A DNA stretch of 64,000 nucleotides, from the NCBI GenBank assembly GCA_016946835.1, contig JACVTC010000099.1:252501-316500 (forward strand), read 5' to 3'. Position 1 is the first letter of the stretch; each line of letters opens with the position of its first letter. This document shows, piece after piece, positions 38,513 through 49,655 of the stretch. Below the pieces are notes generated by a model, which did no database searches, was not told the DNA's origin, and was given only the letters and a program-made list of their open reading frames with translations. The position numbers and the translations under genes are program-made. The stretch comes from Neocallimastix lanati (nom. inval.). Lineage: Eukaryota; Neocallimastigomycota; Neocallimastigomycetes; Neocallimastigales; Neocallimastigaceae.

Positions 38513-39883
38513 TGATATGAAATGATAATAAAATAAGAAAATGTGTAAAAATATCATAAAATAATTATAAAATATAAATGTAAATAATAATTACATATTA
38601 AATGAAATTAATGAATACAAAATATAAGAAATTAATGTAAAACAAATAGATAAATAGTAAATAGGAAAAATATATTAATTAGAGATTAGGAAATATTTTA
38701 TTATAGTTCATATAGAAAAAATAGTAATTTTATAACATTTATTAAGAATAGGAATTTTATTAGAGAATATTATTATAACACCTGATGTTTACTCCTTAAT
38801 ATAATTTATATATTTCATGGTAAAAATCATATATTATAATAATATAAAATTTATAATTAAGATAAAGTATAAATAGTACAAAAAAATAGTTCAATTGCTC
38901 AAAGAGCAAAATAGTTCATAAACATATAATAAATAAATATAAAGTTCTTAAAAAGATAACTATACTTAAACCTCTCTTTAAGTGATTAAAGTTAATTTCT
39001 TAACTGAACCTTATCAAATTATTTTTCAAAATAATTATTATTCTTTATTAAAAAATTAATATTTAAAGTTTATTATTTTATAAAATTCTATGAATAATTT
39101 TATTAATTATGTCACATAGTAATTATTAATTAATGTTATTGTTTTAAAATTTATTTACATTAAATTAAATTATCAATAATTAATATATTAAATTATAATA
39201 ATATATTATTGTATTAAAATAATGATAATTCTATTTAATTAAGGAAAATTAAATTATAATTAAAACGATGATTTTATTTAATCAAGAAATAATTAAATTA
39301 TATTATTTCTTGGACTTTTAATTAAGAAAATTAAAAAAGTTAATTATTTAATTATACTTGTGATTAATTATTAATAAAATTAATATATAATTAGTTAATA
39401 AATTTTCTCCCTTATTCGGGTTTTCTTATTAACTAAAGATTGATGTAATTAAACACCAATCGAAATCTATCTAGTTTTTTCTTCTAATCTTTTTCTAGAT
39501 AGAGATAATTTTCCAAGATTAGAAATCAAATTAATATAAAAAGGACTCTTGATTCTTCTAAAAATAATCAAGAGTTATTATTATAAGAAATTATAATAAT
39601 TAACACAAATATTTTAAAATACTTTTAATAAAAATTTTTATAATAAAATAATTTCTAAAATACTCTTGACTTTTGACTTTTAGTGTTGTTTATTATAATC
39701 TTATAATAAACTCTAAGTTTTAATATTTTCGTTTTCAAAATTTTACATTATATTTTTTAATTTTATCTCAATTAATAATATTTTTTATTATTAATTGTAG
39801 AAAGAATTAATTATTAATATAATTAAATATTTTTAATTAATTCTTTACATTCGTATGTAAGAAATAATAATAAAAATTTAAAT
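38513..39883 (+). mobile_element. Element B 3' LTR, left part
   Basis: It starts TGATATGAAATG right after a polypurine tract. Near 39467-39522 are two interlocked palindromes, then a TATAAAAAG box near 39535 and a hairpin ACTCTTGATT/AATCAAGAGT just after it, as expected for an LTR promoter and RNA start. Element C is inserted at its right edge, so the LTR's end was not fixed. No gene seen. Confidence 0.55.
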
Positions 39884-40381
39884 TGATAAACAAATTATAA
39901 TAATAAATATAAAATGTTTATGCTGAAAGTTGTCTTTTAGTTCTTAACGTTAGATAAGAAGTTTTTAACAACTTTTATTAATAAAAATTTATTTGTTTAT
40001 TTTTTTATATAAAAATAAACTTTTTATTACACAAAAAACTGGACTTTTATTATTTATTTTCTCTTTTTCTTTTTTAATAAAGTCTACTTTTCTAAATTAT
40101 TTCTTAATTAAATTTTTATACTATAATTTTCATAATAATTTAAGTTTATAATATTAATATAATATATTATATTAATATTATGTGAGAATAATATAATAAT
40201 ACAATAATAATTTATAAATAGTAATATATAAAAATAATATAAATTAATTAATATAAAATAATATAAAATAAACTTTAAATACATTATTAAACTACATTAA
40301 TTTCATTTCATACATTTGGTATACATTTTGTTTGTTTACATTTTCATAAAATTTATATAATTTTATAATAATTCTTTATCA
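39884..40381 (-). repeat. Element C 3' LTR
   Basis: 498 bases, nearly identical to 45600-46094; preceded (in element sense) by the polypurine tract. Confidence 0.92.
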
Positions 40382-40511
40382 AGACTTCCTCCCTTAAGAT
40401 ATCGCTTTAGAGATATCTGAATAAAAGGAATAAAGTGTTAATAAAATTATTAAATTTTATAGTTTATAAAAAAAATAAAAGAAAAAAAATGAATCAATAT
40501 TATATAAAGGC

Positions 40512-40551
<40 letters not shown>

Positions 40552-40733
40552 GGACTTTTAAATAATTGTTAAAGTTAGGAAAATTTTTCTTTTTAATCTT
40601 ATAAATTTCTTTGATTAATGAAGTAATAAATATTTAATTTTAATTTTTAATTAAATTTTTACTAAAGGAAAAATTTTTTTTTTTTTTTTAAAAAAGAATA
40701 TTTCCTTGGATCAACATAAAAATTTTGTGTAAC

Positions 40734-43700
40734 TTAAATTGATAATAAGTATGGTTTTACATCTTTGATATGTATATTTCTTTCTAATACTTGGTTATCT
40801 TTCAAAGATTGTAAAACTAGAGTATTATATTTTGATGCTTTTAATACTTTAAAGGGTCCAATAAAGAAAGGATCTAACTTTTTCCTCGATATATATCTTA
40901 CCAAGACTAAATCTCCAGGTTTATACTTTTGTAACATATTAAAAGCGGACTTTGATCTTTCTAACCAATATGAATGGGCATACTGAATATTAGTTATGGC
41001 CTCTTTGACCCATTCTTGATGTCTAACAAAATGTCTTAGATTATATTCAAGGTCACTTTCATTTTCTTCTCTATCTAAGTCAGGAAGGGTAACACTTAAA
41101 GGCCAAAGATCTCTTCTACCGTATAGTAATTCAAAACTACTGAAACCCGTAACACTTGATTTGGAAGTTCTCAAAGCCCATAACGCTGAAGGAAGGCATT
41201 CATCCCATTTAACTTGCTGTTCGCAAAGGTGTCTAAGAACCTTGACAATTTCTCTATTAGCATTCTCTACTTGTCCGTTCGCTTCAGGATGACGAGGACT
41301 TATAAAACGAATCCAGGAACCGTAAAGATCTACCATGGCTTTTGTAATGTCAGAAATAAATTGTCTTCCATTATCCGTAATTATTATTTCGGGAAGGCCA
41401 TGTCTTGAAAAGACTTCTTGAAGGAACTTAATAACATCAGTAGCTTCAATAGTACTTGTTGCTTTAGCTTCTATCCATTTTGTAAAATAATCAATTAAAA
41501 CTATAATAAACTTGTTACCATTTTCAGTTGTAGTTAAAGGACCAACAATATCAAGTCCAACTCTGACAAAAGGTCTTTCTACTTGTGTAGGAATGATAGA
41601 AGTGGACTTTGGAATTGGGGAGGGTCTATAACATTGGCATTTTAAGCATGTTTTAACTACTTTTTCAACATCAGATTTAAGACCAGGCCAATAGTAACAT
41701 TCTTTGATACGAGCCAAAGTTTTAGATACACCCTCATGGCCGACAAGATGAGCTTTAACAACGATATCATGTTTAAGCGAATCATCTTCTATAACTTCTA
41801 AAACTTTGTCAGACTTATCTTTAAAGACTAATTTACCATTAACAAAAGAGTAGTTTTTCTTCACATAGTTTAAAATGGGAGAAGGAATATTATCAGAGAG
41901 AGGGCTATTAACATTAGAGATATCAACAATCGAGTTGATTGTTAAAACATTACCCGAAGGAAGGCGAGACAAATCATCAGCGAATATGTTATTTTTACCT
42001 TTTTCATATAAAAGATCAACTTTAAATTCGTTGAAGATAGAAATCCAACGGATGTGTCTATCACTTGAGGGAATACTAGATTTAAAATAACCTAAAAGAG
42101 GTTTATGGTCAGTATATAATTTGACAGTAAAAGGAGAAGCGGAAATATATGGTCGAAATTTCTTGAGAGCAAAGATAACAGCAATTCCTTCTTTTTCAGT
42201 AACAGAATAGTTAATTTCGGCCTTTTTAAGACAACGACTATGAAAATAAATAGGAAATTCTTTATTATTGGATTCCGAAAATTGTAATAAAACAACACCA
42301 ACAGCATAGGAAGAAGCATCAGTACGAATGATAAAAGGTAAATTAGGATCAGGATATTTGAGAATAGGTTGATGACATAATGAGTCACGTAAGAGGTTAA
42401 AAGCGTATGTATGATCTTCAGTCCAAATAAATTTAACTTTAGAACTTGTTAATTTATATAAAATATTTGAAATAGCAGCAAAATTAGGAATAAATTTCCT
42501 GTAATAACCTACAAGGCCTAAAAATGATTGTAGTTGCGAAATGTTTGAAGGAATTTTCCATGAGGAAATAGCAAAGATTTTACTAGGCATGGGTTTTAAA
42601 CCTTCATCAGTTAAAACATGACCAAGTACTTCAACGGAATTTCGGCAAATTTTACATTTGTCAATATTTACAGAAAATTTATTTTCCCTTAAAATTGTAA
42701 AAACATGCTTTAAATCAATTAAATGTTGTTCAAAAGTAGGTGAGTACACAACAATATCATCTAAATAAACAAAAACGCATTTACCAATTAATGGCATAAG
42801 TATTCTGTTCATTTCACGTTGAAATGAAGCAGGGGCATTGGTTAAACCAAAAGGCATAACTACGAAACTGTAATTTCCAAATTTGGTAGTAAAAGAAGTT
42901 TTATCAACGTCTTCAGGATTCATAGGTATCTGATGATACCCCGAAAACAAATCTAAGGCGGAAAAAACATGTGCACCATGGACTGATTCTAATAATTCAT
43001 CAATGAAGGGTAGGGCGTATGCATCTTTAATAGTTATTTCGTTTAATTTCCTGTAATCGATGCACATACGCCATTCTCCATTTTTCTTTTTGACTAAAAT
43101 AACTGGAAAAGCCCAAGGAGAATGAGAGGGAATAATTTTTTTATGTTTTAATAATTTAGTTATTTCCTTTTTTAAAGCTATTGATTGATCCAAAGAAATT
43201 TTGTATGGTCTTAATTTAATAGGTGTGTTTTTAAGTAAGGGTATAGAGTGTGGTTCAGCGTTAGCTACCTTTACATTATCAATAGAATTAATCAAAATAT
43301 CGTCAAATTCTTTTATTAAATTTTTTAATTTTGGATGAAAAAGAAAATCATTTTTTATATCATAAAATAAAGAAATTTTTGCTATGACGTTTTCATTCTC
43401 TGGAATGTTAGTTGGTGTAGCAACACAAGTAGCTCCATTATCATTTTTCTTATATAAACAATCGTCATCAGGATCGATGTATAGTCTGTGTTCTTTTTGA
43501 GAACGTCTACCTAGAATAATATCATAACACATATCTTCGTCATTTAATATCCAGAACATAGTGTTAATTGTTAAGTTACCAAATTTTAGTGAAAGAAAAG
43601 TAACGTTATTTGAAGAAATAATTTGATTACTGGCTAATTTAAAATAAGCAATATTTTTTGTAATTAATTTATGATTTTTTTCTATTTTTTTATAAAAAGA

Positions 43701-44264
43701 AATATTAATGGCATTCACATTAGATCCAGTATCAATTAAAACTTTAGCAGAAGTATTGTCAACGGAACCTAGAACTGTTGCAATATCTACTCTATTTGTA
43801 ACAAATATATGGTTTATTAAATCGCTATTACAATTTAAAGGATTCAAAGTGTCATCTTTCATTGAATATTTTAGTTCCTCTAAGGTATCACTAATTAATG
43901 GATCGCCTTCTACGATGGAAAAGTTACGTATGGTTTTAATTTGCCTTACATCATCAGGATTTAATTTAAGACCTTTAGCACATAATTTCCTTAATGAAGG
44001 GCTAACTGAAAATAACTGTGCAAATGTAATTCCTGCGTTAGTATTATTTAAAGCTTCGTATAAATTATATTCCTTATTATCTTTGAGCATTACAATAGGT
44101 TTTAGAATATCATAAATTGTTGTCTCTTTTTGTGTTTTTGTATTTTCTTGTTCTAGTTCTATGTCGTATTGAACATCAGGACCCAATCTTCTTTGATTTT
44201 TTGATTCTTTATTTACTTTCTTTGCATGTTGAATATTTTTATTCTCGAAAATAGAAGGGTCCAA
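40734..44264 (-). CDS. pol: Element C pol polyprotein
   Basis: 1176 residues counted from the first position given; the frame has no ATG there and stays open further upstream towards gag, in a different frame from gag, as is usual for the family. Parts: Asn/Lys-rich lead; aspartic protease (LIDTGSN, about 176-182); reverse transcriptase (about 365-545, with WAFPVILVKKKNGEWR, FSALDLFSGYHQIPM, YLDDIVVY); RNase H (about 640-760, IIRTDAS, VTEKEGIAV, YTDHKPLL); integrase zinc finger (AHLVGHEG, CLKCQCY) and core (DIVGPLT, ITDNGRQF, ANGQVENANRE) to about 1065; and a C-terminal tail. It makes the enzymes for reverse transcription and integration. It looks whole. Confidence 0.92.
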   Translation of the reverse strand: MDPSIFENKNIQHAKKVNKESKNQRRLGPDVQYDIELEQENTKTQKETTIYDILKPIVMLKDNKEYNLYEALNNTNAGITFAQLFSVSPSLRKLCAKGLKLNPDDVRQIKTIRNFSIVEGDPLISDTLEELKYSMKDDTLNPLNCNSDLINHIFVTNRVDIATVLGSVDNTSAKVLIDTGSNVNAINISFYKKIEKNHKLITKNIAYFKLASNQIISSNNVTFLSLKFGNLTINTMFWILNDEDMCYDIILGRRSQKEHRLYIDPDDDCLYKKNDNGATCVATPTNIPENENVIAKISLFYDIKNDFLFHPKLKNLIKEFDDILINSIDNVKVANAEPHSIPLLKNTPIKLRPYKISLDQSIALKKEITKLLKHKKIIPSHSPWAFPVILVKKKNGEWRMCIDYRKLNEITIKDAYALPFIDELLESVHGAHVFSALDLFSGYHQIPMNPEDVDKTSFTTKFGNYSFVVMPFGLTNAPASFQREMNRILMPLIGKCVFVYLDDIVVYSPTFEQHLIDLKHVFTILRENKFSVNIDKCKICRNSVEVLGHVLTDEGLKPMPSKIFAISSWKIPSNISQLQSFLGLVGYYRKFIPNFAAISNILYKLTSSKVKFIWTEDHTYAFNLLRDSLCHQPILKYPDPNLPFIIRTDASSYAVGVVLLQFSESNNKEFPIYFHSRCLKKAEINYSVTEKEGIAVIFALKKFRPYISASPFTVKLYTDHKPLLGYFKSSIPSSDRHIRWISIFNEFKVDLLYEKGKNNIFADDLSRLPSGNVLTINSIVDISNVNSPLSDNIPSPILNYVKKNYSFVNGKLVFKDKSDKVLEVIEDDSLKHDIVVKAHLVGHEGVSKTLARIKECYYWPGLKSDVEKVVKTCLKCQCYRPSPIPKSTSIIPTQVERPFVRVGLDIVGPLTTTENGNKFIIVLIDYFTKWIEAKATSTIEATDVIKFLQEVFSRHGLPEIIITDNGRQFISDITKAMVDLYGSWIRFISPRHPEANGQVENANREIVKVLRHLCEQQVKWDECLPSALWALRTSKSSVTGFSSFELLYGRRDLWPLSVTLPDLDREENESDLEYNLRHFVRHQEWVKEAITNIQYAHSYWLERSKSAFNMLQKYKPGDLVLVRYISRKKLDPFFIGPFKVLKASKYNTLVLQSLKDNQVLERNIHIKDVKPYLLSI

Positions 44265-44584
44265 AATAGAAGGGTATTTGAAAACTGGCTTACGTCCTCT
44301 TTTCTTCTTTTTTGGAGTATTGTTACTTGATTGTTCTTCATCAATGTTTTTTAATGGATTATCATTTGATTTTGTTTTATCATTAGAGTTTTCTTCAAGA
44401 GTTTCATTGTTTTTATTTTTTTTATTAGAGTTAGAATTATCATTATTATTTATGTTATTGTTATTTTGATTATCATCCTCATTACGTTTTCTTTTAACAT
44501 AAATATCATAATGATTATTTTTAATATTTTTGTAGGTTTTGTTTTCAATTTTCTTAATATGAGGGGAAGATTGAGAACTTCCCT

Positions 44585-45598
44585 TTAATAGTTTAAAGAA
44601 TTATTTTTTTGATTTAAGAATGCTTTATTCTCCTGAGAAAGATCATTAGTACAAAATCGGGCTATGTGACCTATTTGGTTACATCTATGACAAACAGTTA
44701 GTCTCATATTTGCAAAATTCTCCGTTAATTTATCAATATCAGATTCTATTTTATTATTATTTTTACTACTATTATTAGTGTTATTATTAACTTGATGATT
44801 GTTATATGAGTTTTTATTTTTACTATTATTAAAGGACTTGTTGTAATTGAAGGAAGCATTATTAAAAGGGGACTTTTTGGAATTATCAAACATATCTCCC
44901 TTTTTGTTTCGATAATTATTATTGTGGTTTTTTAAAGATGATGATGATGCATTGTTATATGGCCTTAGTAAACTTTCATCATCATAATCTAGAAATCCTT
45001 TTTCTAGTTTTTCTGCGAAATTCATAGCATCTTCTAACTTTTTAAGGTCTTTGATAATTAAGTATTCCTGAAGTTTCCTTCCTTTAAAGCCTTCTATATA
45101 CATTCTTAAGAGAGTTTTATCTGAAGGTTTGTCATCAGTTTCTATGTCCTTCAACAAAAGAGTAAAGATATTATTATAATCGTTTACAGATTTATTTCCT
45201 ATTTTAAGATTTTGTAATTTTTTAAGACTTCTAAGTGATATATTATCGAACCCTAAAGCCCTTTTAATTTTTTCAAGGAATTCTTCAATTTTTACGTTTT
45301 TATTGTTATGGTACACTTGATGACATCTATCCCTGTATTTGTCATCAATACAAGATAGTACCACTCTTTTTTTTTCTTTTTCTGTTAGCTCATAATCTTC
45401 AATAATGTCCATAACATCGTTTTTCCACATTGAAAAAGATGTTTTCTCTGAACCCAATGGAAAGATCTTTTCAGCCATTTTAAAGGCCTTTTGAAATCCA
45501 GAGGCGTCTTTAATTAAATCAGACATTGATGTAACACAAGAAAAATATTTAATAAAATTTTTAATATATATTGCCCGGGAAGACCGGTTCTCCACCAA
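44585..45598 (-). CDS. gag: Element C gag
   Basis: 337 residues. The N-terminal half holds a retrotransposon gag-type helical capsid region (FSMWKNDVMDI, then LQNLKIGNKSVNDY). An Asn/Ser/Lys-rich linker follows, and one CCHC zinc knuckle, CHRCNQIGHIARFC, at about 303-316 near the C-terminus. Gag forms the particle and binds RNA. It starts directly beside the primer-binding region of the 5' LTR and precedes pol. It looks whole. Confidence 0.88.
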   Translation of the reverse strand: MVENRSSRAIYIKNFIKYFSCVTSMSDLIKDASGFQKAFKMAEKIFPLGSEKTSFSMWKNDVMDIIEDYELTEKEKKRVVLSCIDDKYRDRCHQVYHNNKNVKIEEFLEKIKRALGFDNISLRSLKKLQNLKIGNKSVNDYNNIFTLLLKDIETDDKPSDKTLLRMYIEGFKGRKLQEYLIIKDLKKLEDAMNFAEKLEKGFLDYDDESLLRPYNNASSSSLKNHNNNYRNKKGDMFDNSKKSPFNNASFNYNKSFNNSKNKNSYNNHQVNNNTNNSSKNNNKIESDIDKLTENFANMRLTVCHRCNQIGHIARFCTNDLSQENKAFLNQKNNSLNY

Positions 45599-45599
45599 T

Positions 45600-46094
45600 T
45601 GATAAACAAATTATAATAATAAATATAAAATGTTTATGCTGAAAGTTGTCTTTTAGTTCTTAACGTTAGATAAGAAGTTTTTAACAACTTTTATTAATAA
45701 AAATTTATTTGTTTATTTTTTTATATAAAAATAAACTTTTTATTAACACAAAAAACTGGACTTTTATTATTTATTTTCTCTTTTTCTTTTTTAATAAAGT
45801 CTACTTTTCTAAATTATTTCTTAATTAAATTTTTATACTATAATTTTCATAATAATTTAAGTTTATAATATTAATATAATATATTATATTAATATTATGT
45901 GAGAATAATATAATAATACAATAATAATTTATAAATAGTAATATATAAAAATAATATATATTAATATAAAATAATATAAAATAAACTTTAAATACATTAT
46001 TAAACTACATTAATTTCATTTCATACATTTGGTATACATTTTGTTTGTTTACATTTTCATAAAATTTATATAATTTTATAATAATTCTTTATCA
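45600..46094 (-). repeat. Element C 5' LTR
   Basis: 495 bases; partner of 39884-40381, followed in element sense by the primer-binding-like sequence. Confidence 0.92.
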
Positions 46095-46099
46095 TAAAT

Positions 46100-47860
46100 T
46101 ATAATTATTATTTCTTATTATGTATTAATATATTAAAAATTAATAATTAGAAATACATTATTTTTACATTATCATTATTTGTTTTGTAACAATGTACAAT
46201 AACTATTACATGTAAAATTATTTAAAAATTAGGAGTAACCAATTATTAGTTAAACTTAATTAGTAATAATTTATTAATATTATTTAATATTTTATTCATT
46301 AGAATTTTTATTTAAATTTTTGGACATTTTAGATGTAATCAAAAATTATTTAAAATTTTTCATAACAAAAAATTTTTTTTTCTAAATTTGGACAAATTTA
46401 TTCAATTTTTTAATTTTTTTTATTTATCATTTTGGACATTTAATTAGAATTATTTATTATAGAATTAATTAGAAAATCGATCTTTAAGGTTTTCCCGAAT
46501 ACTGATTGGTATCGATTTTACTTAAATGATCCGATGATTAATATGCTTAGAATATTAATCGAAACTTATTTAGGTTTTTCTTCTAATCTTTTCCTAAATA
46601 AGAAAATTGTTAAGATTAGACAATATTTAATTTAAAATTTTGTAAAAGTATAAATAGAGACTCTTAAGTTCTTTTTAAGAAATTAAGAGTTATTATTATA
46701 TGAAAAATAATAATAAAATTTTATAAATTAAAATATTTAATAATAATAAGTTTTTTTTTTATTTTAAAATAATTTTTATTTATTTTTATTTTTTTTTTGG
46801 TAAAATAGAATAAATAAATATATAAATTAAATTTTCATATAATAAACTCGATTTTTTTAATAAAACAAATTTAAAATTTCCCAATTTTAGTTAAAAATAT
46901 TATTATTAAAATAAAATTGTGGATTAGAAATCTAACATCGTAATACAGAACGAACAAATAATACTAAATATGCTAGAATAATATAAATTATTCTAACCTT
47001 ATAGATTATTCAATTCTATATAATTGGAACTTTCCAATATTTTTTAATCTTACTAACTAGAAATCTTAAGTTAATAAATCACCAATCAACTTATAATTCC
47101 TTATTGAATCATCGATCCGATTCCGTTATATTGTATTAAAATCTTTAACTAAGAATATTGTCCTTGCCCACCTAATATATTAATATTATATTTCTTATGT
47201 AATATGTTATATTGAAAATAATCATATCTATTTAATTAGTTATTAAAATTTTCGTTAACAATTTTAAATTATATTTAATTACTAAATTTAACTAAACCAC
47301 AATTAAAATATTCTGTATAATCTCTTTATTTTTATTTTATATATATTAATACTTGACTATTATTAAATAATTCATAATTCAATAATAAATAACTACTATT
47401 TATAACAATAATATTATTAACTAAAATAATAATTCAATTTCAATTTAAATGTTTTATTTATTAAAATAATTAGTAATTAGTTTATTAAGAAATAGTTAGG
47501 CTTTACAAATTTTAATTTGATAAAAAAATATAAATACCTGTAATTTTTAATGAAATAAAAAATAAAGAATAACTTACTTTTATTAAATAAAATAATTATA
47601 TTATAATTATTTTTCTTTTATAATTTTAAATAAATAAAGATTTAAAAACAAAAATTATTTTTATTGTAATTTTAATTTTATCTTTGTGTTAATTATTATT
47701 ATATTTCCTAAATTAATATGAACCATACCATTCGTTACAGTCAGAACAATATCCAATTGTAAAGGTGTGTGATGAATAAACAAAAAAAATAATTTAATAT
47801 TAACTAGTATGGCATAGAAGAGCTACAATAGAAAACACCATGAAGATAAAGCGCAATAAG
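46100..47860 (+). other. Stacked LTR-like sequences, no gene
   Basis: At 46480-46740 the B-type LTR promoter module recurs: interlocked palindromes (46565-46619), a TATAAATAG box near 46648 and a hairpin ACTCTTAA/TTAAGAGT. The rest is AT-rich. A motif CCATACCATTCGTTACA near 47720-47736, inverted as GTAACGAATAC...AAATGGTACGG near 49161-49185, may mark ends of another LTR family. No coding region was found. Confidence 0.45.
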
Positions 47861-47863
47861 TAG

Positions 47864-48923
47864 GTTTAGTTCATCAAGAAAGTATCAGAAATTATGGAGT
47901 ATACGAAATTAACGTTGATGTAGGATCAAAATATTCTGTCAAAATTTCTTCTAACGGATGGATATAGTAGTTTTCCAAGTGAAAAATTGTAAAGATATTA
48001 TTAATATCTTTATAAATTTTAATTAAATTTAATCATAAATTTAAGTAAAATTGAAATAAATCTATTAAAAATCACGTGTATAAAATTATTGCAAATAATT
48101 TTAAACAAAACTTCGACTTCTTCCCAATCATATTAATAAATTAAAAATTTCTCTTGTGAAACTAGTAATTGAAAATCATTTCTTTTTATGTAATTTAATT
48201 TAAATAATAAGAGTTAAGGTTTTTTACAAGATAAATTAACAACATGAAACTATGCAATTAGTCATGTTGAAACTTGCGGCATTTTATGCTAAAATCATAT
48301 TAAATAATTATGACAACTTTTATATTAATTTTAAATAGAAAATATAATAAGAATTTATTAATAATATTTAAATAATAAATAAATAATAAATGAGCTCGAT
48401 TGAAATTGTTTATATTTATTTTAGTTATTAATTATAATTCTCTTTATTTAGTAATAGTTAATTATTTATTATTAGTTTAGGTTAGTATTGTTTTTAAATA
48501 AATAGTTAGATAATATAATTCAATAGGAATTATATATTATAAATGTAATAAGATAAAAATATAAATAGTTAACCAAATTTCATGTATTTTAATCGATGTA
48601 ATTGTTAACGATTTATTGTTAATAACACTAATAATTAATAAAGATCATTTTAAAATCTAAATATAATAAAACTTATTTGTTTATAAAACATTTTTGTGTT
48701 ATTTAGTGTTATTATAATTTTTGACTTATAATCTATTTTTTAAATCAAAACTTTATAAAAATGCTGTTCCAAGACGGCTACTGTAGTACCTCGTCATCTT
48801 ACTGTGGTAGGGATGCCAATCCAATTTAATTTCAACTCAACAGGATCATCCTCTAAAATTTCCTTCGGTAACAGCCGAATTTCCTCCAAAGGAAACTATG
48901 GCTACAGAAAAGGGGTAAATTAT
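47864..48923 (+). pseudogene. Chitin-binding (CBM18/hevein-type) gene fragment split by a solo LTR
   Basis: Before the LTR the frame gives YEINVDVGSKYSVKISSNG, then with a frame change GYSSFPSEK. After the LTR (from 48758) come a CCS, then DGYCSTSSSYCG, the signature of the type-1 chitin-binding domain (CCS..GYC..S..YCG). With another frame change SSSKISFGNSRISSKG and YGYRKGVNYC follow, resembling the start of a second such domain. Bases 47983-48762 repeat the duplicated AAAAT around the LTR, so the two halves were once continuous. Such domains bind chitin or cell-wall glycans outside the cell and are common in fungi. The gene is dead: at least two frame changes, a stop in each half and the LTR. 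Its 5' end was not found. Confidence 0.55.
47988..48757 (+). mobile_element. E-family solo LTR, copy in the chitin-binding pseudogene
   Basis: About 770 bases from TGTAAAGATATT to a decayed ACTTTATA end, flanked by AAAAT on both sides (47983-47987 and 48758-48762). It has a TATAAATAG box near 48570, and a terminal hairpin AAAGATATT/AATATCTTT at the 5' tip. It is related to copies at 55184, 59893 and 48924 but is the most diverged. Confidence 0.7.
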
Positions 48924-49160
48924 TGTAAAATAAACACTAAAATTGATTACAATGATAAAATTTTAAATTTTTTTATTAAAAATCTTTTTTCTTAATGTTT
49001 AATAATTAATAATAGTTAACAATTATCGAAAAAAATGTGAAAAGTATCTTCTATTTATTCTTTTTGAAGCTTAATTTTCACAAAATAAATTAATTTATTT
49101 TGTTTTAAACTTTAATCAATTTATTTAAATCATTATAAAACAATAATTTTCTCAGAAAGT
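48924..49160 (-). mobile_element. E-family LTR fragment
   Basis: It starts TGTAAAATAAACACTAAAA and follows the 59893 copy through the AAAAATGTGAAAAGTATC block and the CAATAATTTTCTCAGA block. The middle is shorter and the far end is not recognisable. It abuts the end of the chitin-binding fragment. Old and broken. Confidence 0.6.
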
Positions 49161-49559
49161 AACGAATACTAAATGGTACGGTCGATGTTAATTGTACCAG
49201 TTAAGGGCTTTGAAAACAGGGAATTTTATACTAAATAATATTTTAGATAAATAAATTATTTATCTCTTTAAAGTAAATTTATTTTATTTTGTCTTTATTA
49301 ATTTTATTTAATTTATTTTATTACAATTATTAATTACATGTATATATAACCCTATTATAAATAATCTCTCTTTATAATTTATAATTAGTTCTTAATAACA
49401 CTATTAATATTCTTTTATTAACTAAACTAAATAAAATTCCTTATTTTAATTAATTCTCTCTTGTTAATAATTCTTATTCTCTCTTTTTATTTCTAATTGT
49501 TTTTATTCTAATCCTATTTTATTATCCAATCAGAGATAATTTCTAATTAGGTATGATAC
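49161..49559. other. AT-rich stretch, possible unknown LTR
   Basis: It starts GTAACGAATAC with a patch of mixed composition (49161-49220), then plain AT. Interrupted at its right edge by the A-family LTR; the sequence resumes at 53835. No gene. Confidence 0.4.
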
Positions 49560-49655
49560 TGTAAAGAGACTTAGTCTGATTGGGATACGTATACAAGGTT
49601 ACACAGACTAAAGATTAGAATAACTAGGTTAGAAAATTTTTACTCTGTATTTTAT

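Larger units (their letters stand above)
39884..46094 (-). mobile_element. Element C: Ty3/gypsy retrotransposon that looks whole
   Basis: The element is 6211 bases with LTRs at 39884-40381 and 45600-46094, flanked by the duplication TAAAT (39879-39883 and 46095-46099). LTR ends are TGATAAA/TTTATCA. Reading minus, a candidate primer-binding site starting TGGTGGAGAACC adjoins the 5' LTR, then gag, pol, and a polypurine tract AAGGGAGGAAGTC adjoins the 3' LTR. The LTRs differ at only about three places, so insertion is recent. No obvious break was seen. Pol has the gypsy order protease, RT, RNase H, integrase. It sits in the B-type LTR region. Confidence 0.93.

Noticed and set aside
48804-48995. 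63-residue frame as an independent small gene
   Set aside because: It is a frame-changed piece of the chitin-binding pseudogene running into an LTR fragment.
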